Assembly (NCBI GenBank): GCA_016927815.1
Contig: JAFGLY010000148.1
Location: forward strand, 1 to 36,836
Length of the DNA: 36,836 nucleotides
Direction: 5' to 3'
From: Deltaproteobacteria bacterium
GTDB lineage: Bacteria > Myxococcota_A > UBA796 > JAFGLY01
The notes beneath the pieces are model-generated. The model did no database searches, was not told the origin of the DNA, and worked only from the letters and a program-made list of their open reading frames with translations. The number at the start of each line of letters is the position of its first letter. The stretch's first letter is position 1. The translations under genes were made by a program, and so were the position numbers. Shown piece by piece: positions 32,550 through 36,836 of this stretch.

Positions 32550-34235
32550 TCACTGGACCTGGCAGATCTCGAACGCCCGGTCGCAGCGCACCACCACCTC
32601 GCCTCCCTTGGAAACCTCCACCAGGAGCACCTTCTCGAGACCCGCCTCGCCTCCGAAGTCGGCCCAGATGGCGTACGACCCCGGCGGCACGGTCTCGCCC
32701 GGGACCGGTCCTCGTTCCCCGCGGATCTGCACCGCTCGGGCGTCGCCCTCGATCCGGATTCGACCCGTGGCCGCCGACGTGCGTGCCACGGTCGCGCTCA
32801 CGGGCGTGTGCCCTCCTCGGCGCCGGGGTGTGCCCTCGGCGATCCCGGGCGATGGCGTGTCGGCGGTCCCCGGCGATGGCACCTCGGGCGGGTCGGGCAG
32901 GGCGAGCGGATCGGGGGGAGCGGACGGAGCGTCCGGCAAGGGCTCCGGATCCTCCAGGGGCGCCCTCTGCGGGCCTGAGGCCACTTGAAGCCCCACCAGG
33001 ACGAGCCCGGCGGCGAGACCCAGCCCCACGAGCCACGCAACGTGGCCCGGCCGTGCCCGTCCGGATTGGATCGCGTCGGGTGTCTTCGCGTGTGGAGCCC
33101 GGGCGCCCGCCCCGCCCAGGGGAACGAAGGCGGTCCGGGCCCCCGACTCGGTGGGGACCGCCTCGGGAGGGGTAGTGGCGTCCCCGGGCTCGGCCTCCGG
33201 CTGGATCCTCGGGGCGGGCACCGGTGCCTCCTGGGCCTCGGACCCGTCTTCGAGGCGGCTGTGGCCGTCCACCGTCTCCACCGGGGCGGACCAGGTCTCC
33301 ACGAACTCCCGGCCCGTGAGCTCCCCGTCCTTCTCCACCCGACTCCGCAGGATCGCCGGGAGCGTGCTCCACGCCCAGTCGGCCAGGAGCGGCTCCGGAT
33401 GGTCCCGCCTCAGGCGCACCACCCGGTGGTGGAACGCGTCCGCCGTGGGCCGGGTGTCGGGGTCGAAGGCGAGCCCCTCCCGGGCCAGGTCCAGGATTCG
33501 GGGGTCCGAGACGACCTTCGCCAGCTCCGCGAGCGTGTCGGTCACCACCGCGGCGTGGAGGGGCGCACGGGTGCAGGCGTTGTGCACGCGGGTGCCCGTG
33601 AGCAGTTCGCACAGCACCACCGTGAGGGCGTAGACGTCGCCGGCGTGGGAGTCCACGCCCATCAGGCGCTCCGGGGACAGGTACCCGGCCGAGCCCAGGA
33701 CCATGGCCTGGGTGCGCGCCTCCCGGCCGGACAGCACGCCGCGCGCCACGCCCCAGTCCAGGACCTTGATCTCACCCGCAAGGGTGACCTGGATGTTGGA
33801 GGGCTTGATGTCCCGGTGCAGCACGCGGAGCACCGAACCGTCCTCCAGAGGGTGGTCCCAGGCCACGTGAAGGGCCCGGGCCACCTCCTGCACCACCTCC
33901 AGGACGATCCCCACGGGCAGGCGGCCCAGCGCGCTCCGCACCTGGAGCAGGTTGACCCCGCCCACCAGTTCCATCACGACCGTCCAGCTTCGGTTGATCT
34001 GCACCAGGCCCAGCACCTGCACGATGGCGCGGTACGAGAGCCGACCCAGCAGGCGGGCCTCGTCCCGGAGGCGCACCGCCATCTCCCCGTCGGCGGCCGT
34101 GGTGGCGTTCAGGACCTTGAGCGCCACGGGCCGGGCGAATCCGCCCGCGCCGATCATCTCGGCCCGGTACACCCGGCCGAACCCCCCCTGGCCGAGGACC
34201 TTGTCGATCCGGTACCGACGCGCCGACGAGCCCAT
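32550..34235 (-). CDS. Transmembrane Hanks-type Ser/Thr protein kinase
   Basis: The 561-residue product has an N-terminal eukaryotic-like kinase domain (about 8-280): glycine loop GQGGFG (15-20), Lys40 in VALK, catalytic HRDIKPSN (140-147), DWG in place of DFG (Asp160) and GYLSPER activation segment. An acidic, Pro-rich linker (about 330-400) leads to one transmembrane helix (about 398-420). Beyond it lie a Pro/Glu-rich spacer and an extracytoplasmic domain (about 490-561) with two cysteines (551, 558) that may form a disulfide. The long Pro-rich spacer suggests envelope crossing. I started at the ATG of MGSSARRYR; longer frames upstream are shadows. It is convergent with pduT and diverges from the GT-C-like gene. 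Confidence 0.9.
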   Translation of the reverse strand: MGSSARRYRIDKVLGQGGFGRVYRAEMIGAGGFARPVALKVLNATTAADGEMAVRLRDEARLLGRLSYRAIVQVLGLVQINRSWTVVMELVGGVNLLQVRSALGRLPVGIVLEVVQEVARALHVAWDHPLEDGSVLRVLHRDIKPSNIQVTLAGEIKVLDWGVARGVLSGREARTQAMVLGSAGYLSPERLMGVDSHAGDVYALTVVLCELLTGTRVHNACTRAPLHAAVVTDTLAELAKVVSDPRILDLAREGLAFDPDTRPTADAFHHRVVRLRRDHPEPLLADWAWSTLPAILRSRVEKDGELTGREFVETWSAPVETVDGHSRLEDGSEAQEAPVPAPRIQPEAEPGDATTPPEAVPTESGARTAFVPLGGAGARAPHAKTPDAIQSGRARPGHVAWLVGLGLAAGLVLVGLQVASGPQRAPLEDPEPLPDAPSAPPDPLALPDPPEVPSPGTADTPSPGIAEGTPRRRGGHTPVSATVARTSAATGRIRIEGDARAVQIRGERGPVPGETVPPGSYAIWADFGGEAGLEKVLLVEVSKGGEVVVRCDRAFEICQVQ

Positions 34236-34353
34236 GCGCGAACCGGCCTCCCGGCCGGTCTCCCCGCGTAACGCCCCGGCAGAGGAGGTGACGACGGGAA
34301 GGCCATCGATCCTCCACGAACGCCCGCGACCCCGGGTTAGAGCCCTTCGCCCC

Positions 34354-36144
34354 ATGGACCCGCCCCGTCCCCCCGTGCGGCGCACCCTGCCCCTCGTCGG
34401 GCTGCTGCTCTTCGTGATCGCGGGGTTCGTCCGCCTCCTTCCGCACTGGACCACCCGCGTGGTCGCCTCCGGGGGGGCGTCCCTGCACCCCGACGCCTCC
34501 CTGCACCTCTGGCAGTACTCCTGGCTCCGGCGCACGCTCGCGAGCGGCACGGTCTGCTTCGACTCGGACGGGCTCGTGTTCCCGGAGCGCGTGGACCTCC
34601 TCTCCCTCTGGGAGGGGCACCTCGACCTCCTGGTCGCGGCACCGGTGGTCGGTGCCCTGGGCCCGGCGGCCGCGGCCAACACCGCCGCGATCGCCCACCT
34701 GGCCCTGCTGGCCGTGGGTGCGTACGTGCTCGGCCGGTCCGTGGCACGCGACGCGTGGGCCGCCGCCACGGGGGCGACGCTCCTGGTCCTCTCGCCGGTC
34801 TTCCTGCGCGAGTTCCACGAGGGCCGGATCGAGGCGGGCTCGGTGGGCTGTCTGGCCCTCGCCCTGGCCTGGGCCGGGCGCTGGCAGGCAGGCGGGGGGG
34901 TGCGGTTCCTCTTCGGGTTCGCCGCGGCCCTCGCCGCAGGCATCGTCGGCTACCTCCACCTGGGCGTACTGGCCGCCTGCCTCCTGCCCCTGCTCGCCCT
35001 GGGCTGCCTGGCGGCCGGCCGGGACCCTGGCGCCCCGCCCCGCGCACGCCGGGTTGCCCGAGCTCTGGCGCTGGCGGGGGTCCTGGCGATCCTGGCGCTC
35101 CTCGCGGCGCGCTTTGCCTCCCTCCACGTCGGGACCTTCCGTGCCTCCCTCCTCGACCTGGGCCTCCTCAGGGATCCGTCGTGGCATGCCTGGGTGGAAC
35201 GGACCCGGCACAACGGTCTTTCTCCCTGGGAGCTCGTCCGACCCTTCCCCTGGATGCCGCACGCCGGATCCGGAGGGGTCCTGCCCCTCGTGGCGCTCCT
35301 GTCCCTCCTCGGCCCCCACCGGCGCCGGACCCTGCCCTGGTGGTTCGGCGCGGCGGGCCTCCACCTCGCAGCCCTCGGCACCGCCTGGTCCCTGGGTGCG
35401 GGGCGCGTGGTCCTGTCGCCGCTCGGCTACCTCCCCCTGGTCCTGCCCTTCCTGCTCCGCTTCCAGTTCCCCCAGCGGTTCCTCCTGGCCGGAGACCTCT
35501 GCCTCGCCGTGCTGGCGGCACTCGGGATCGCGGCCGTGGGCGCCCGTCTCGCGGCGCGCACCGCGACGCCCCGACGCCGCCTCCTGGCGCTTGTCGCCCC
35601 TGTCCTCGGCGTGGTCCTCCTCGGCCTGGTCCAGGCCTTGCCCGGCTGGCCGTTCGGGACCGTGGAGGCGGCCTCGCCCTCGCCCGCCGTCGCGTTCCTC
35701 GCCGCCGAGGCGCCGCGAGCCGTGCTGGAGGTGCCCGCGCCCGGGGGTCCGCTCTGGATGCGCGATCGCAAGCCCTTTCTCTACGATCGCTACCGCGCCG
35801 CGGCCATGCACGACGCGCCCCTCTGCTGCGCCACGCTGCCCGAGGAACGGTCCCGCAGCGTAGAGGGCGCCGAGGCGAGCGGTGCCGTCTCGTGGTTGCT
35901 CCGCGGCCAGGGCGATCCCGAACGAGGGCCCTCGATCGAGGCGCTCGGCTTCAGCCACGTGGTCGTGCACGGCGCGTCCTGCTACGCGACCGCCGTTCGC
36001 CCTGCCGGCGTGTCGGCCCCGCCCGATTGCCGTACCGTCCTGGCGTTCCTGGAGGCGCGGTACGGGCGCCCCACGCGCCGGTGGTCCACCCGGGGGGACG
36101 TGATCGCGATCTGGCGCCTGGGGCCGACCCGAACCGCCCCCTAG
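34354..36144 (+). CDS. GT-C-like multi-pass membrane protein
   Basis: The 596-residue product begins with an uncleaved helix (about 10-30), then a periplasmic loop with HPDASLHLWQYSWLRR and about ten further helices to residue 430. A soluble tail (about 440-596) follows. LLRFQFPQRFLLAGDLCLAVLAALG is a helix-entry motif common in YfhO-like or GT-C proteins, and the tail resembles those of sugar transferases of lipid-linked donors. Substrate is unknown. It shares its architecture with the 27078-28883 protein. Its stop codon overlaps that of the LOG gene in the palindrome CTAG. The ATG chosen lies in the 118-bp gap shared with the divergent kinase gene. Confidence 0.65.
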   Translation: MDPPRPPVRRTLPLVGLLLFVIAGFVRLLPHWTTRVVASGGASLHPDASLHLWQYSWLRRTLASGTVCFDSDGLVFPERVDLLSLWEGHLDLLVAAPVVGALGPAAAANTAAIAHLALLAVGAYVLGRSVARDAWAAATGATLLVLSPVFLREFHEGRIEAGSVGCLALALAWAGRWQAGGGVRFLFGFAAALAAGIVGYLHLGVLAACLLPLLALGCLAAGRDPGAPPRARRVARALALAGVLAILALLAARFASLHVGTFRASLLDLGLLRDPSWHAWVERTRHNGLSPWELVRPFPWMPHAGSGGVLPLVALLSLLGPHRRRTLPWWFGAAGLHLAALGTAWSLGAGRVVLSPLGYLPLVLPFLLRFQFPQRFLLAGDLCLAVLAALGIAAVGARLAARTATPRRRLLALVAPVLGVVLLGLVQALPGWPFGTVEAASPSPAVAFLAAEAPRAVLEVPAPGGPLWMRDRKPFLYDRYRAAAMHDAPLCCATLPEERSRSVEGAEASGAVSWLLRGQGDPERGPSIEALGFSHVVVHGASCYATAVRPAGVSAPPDCRTVLAFLEARYGRPTRRWSTRGDVIAIWRLGPTRTAP

Positions 36145-36647
36145 CCTGCCAACACGGCGTCCACCTCCCGCTCCAGGTCGGCCAGCGTGGGACAGGCCAC
36201 GATCGGCGCACGGGGCTGGTCGTCCACAGCCTGGCCGCCGAGCCGGGCGGACCACCCGCCGTGGGCGGTCAGGGCCAGGATGGGTCGGCCGTGGATCCAG
36301 GCCAGGCTCACCTCCGAGAGGGTCCCCGCCGCGCCGCCCACGACCACCACGAGATCGCCCGCGAGCGCGGTGAGCGCGTTCCGGCCGTGCCCCATGCCCG
36401 TGGGGATCGCGACCGTGCACCAGCGGTTGGCCCCCTCGACCCGATCGCCCGGGAGGATCCCCACGACCACGCCGCCCGCCTCGCTCGCACCCTTCGAAGC
36501 GGCGGCCATGATCCCGCTTCCGCCGCCGGTGACCACGACCACGCCGCGCTGGGCGAGCATTGCGCCGAGCCGCTCCGCATCCTGACACGCCTGCGGAGGC
36601 GCGTCGCCCGAACCGATCACCACGGCCTGGAGGGGACGACGGGTCAT
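36141..36647 (-). CDS. LOG/TIGR00725-family Rossmann protein
   Basis: The 168-residue product belongs to the LOG-like/TIGR00725 nucleotide-binding group (often misnamed lysine decarboxylase). GGGSGIMAAASKGA (about 41-54) and GGAAGTLSEVSLAW (104-117) are the paired motifs; the second replaces PGGxGTxxE with GGAAGTLSE. Canonical LOG enzymes release cytokinin from its ribotide; bacterial TIGR00725 proteins are of unknown role and the missing PG makes phosphoribohydrolase activity uncertain. GGGAGG stands five bases before the ATG. Its end overlaps the convergent membrane-protein gene by 4 bp. Confidence 0.75.
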   Translation of the reverse strand: MTRRPLQAVVIGSGDAPPQACQDAERLGAMLAQRGVVVVTGGGSGIMAAASKGASEAGGVVVGILPGDRVEGANRWCTVAIPTGMGHGRNALTALAGDLVVVVGGAAGTLSEVSLAWIHGRPILALTAHGGWSARLGGQAVDDQPRAPIVACPTLADLEREVDAVLAG

Positions 36648-36746
36648 GGAACCTCCCGGGGCGGCGAGAGCCGCCCGATGCGATCGATGTCGACGGTGAG
36701 CCACACCTTGGGTATCCTGAAGGATTCCACGCCACCCGAGGGTGCC

Positions 36747-36836
36747 ATGCGCACCGCAGTCCTGCTTCTGTTCGCCTGGACGACCGCCGGTTGCACGGCC
36801 GAGGACCCGGCCGATACCGCCAGCCAGGAAGCCGAC
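36747..36836 (+). CDS. Start of a lipoprotein gene, cut by the window end
   Basis: Only the first 30 codons are present, with no stop. They encode a signal peptide with a lipobox ending at Cys16 (TAGC), followed by an acidic Asp/Glu/Thr stretch typical of outer lipoprotein linkers. The mature function cannot be told. The 99-bp gap before it, shared with the divergent LOG gene, shows only a weak GAGGG upstream of the ATG. Confidence 0.55.
   Translation, partial: MRTAVLLLFAWTTAGCTAEDPADTASQEAD

Noticed and set aside
36141-36647. Lysine decarboxylase
   Set aside because: This is a historic mislabel; the motifs are those of the LOG/TIGR00725 Rossmann group and no PLP lysine is present.

Overview
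The window is a very GC-rich (about 70 % by eye), gene-dense bacterial chromosome segment. Third codon positions are mostly G or C, GTG starts are frequent, and neighbouring genes often overlap by 1-25 bp. A canonical 14-subunit nuo operon, an eukaryotic-type Ser/Thr kinase with a transmembrane anchor, and small lipoproteins with short Cys lipoboxes suggest a Gram-negative aerobic or facultative organism of the Myxococcota or a related deltaproteobacterial lineage. That assignment is inference; there is no rRNA here and no phylogenetic marker was run. I saw no phage, transposase, integrase or CRISPR.

Layout. (1) Positions 1-4595: heptanucleotide repeats, then a leftward two-gene unit with a prolyl-tRNA synthetase paralogue whose aminoacylation core has lost its class II signatures and, overlapping it by 4 bp, a cysteine-desulfurase-like PLP enzyme. 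A rightward Cys/Met-metabolism PLP lyase diverges from them. (2) 4673-9384: an arylsulfotransferase-like lipoprotein, convergent with a tightly overlapped leftward unit of TPM-domain membrane protein, double Tim44-like zinc-ribbon protein and TSPPY-type methyltransferase. (3) 9428-11798: a GNAT acetyltransferase, an SRPBCC protein, a second heptamer tract and quinolinate synthase nadA. (4) 12026-25850: a small unknown gene followed by nuoABCDEFGHIJKLMN, complete and in canonical order, encoding proton-pumping complex I. (5) 25888-30440: a GT4 glycosyltransferase, a GT-C-like membrane protein, a TrmN6-like methyltransferase and a secreted protein. (6) 30511-32540: tRNA-Val(CAC) and a PduS-PduT pair, that is a bacterial-microcompartment electron-transfer flavoprotein plus an Fe-S trimeric shell protein. 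No other microcompartment gene is visible. (7) 32550-36836: a Ser/Thr kinase, a second GT-C-like membrane protein, a LOG-family protein, and the start of a lipoprotein cut by the window end.

How it works together. The nuo operon is the metabolic core: NuoEFG form the NADH-oxidising module, NuoBCDI the quinone-reducing arm, and NuoAHJKLMN the membrane pump. Its NuoG is compact and its NuoH carries about 90 extra residues. NadA feeds NAD synthesis and lies back to back with nuo. The most unusual items are the pduST pair without a visible compartment locus and the apparently synthetase-dead ProRS paralogue co-translated with a PLP enzyme. No stretch longer than 300 bp lacks a gene; the longest gap is 11799-12025.
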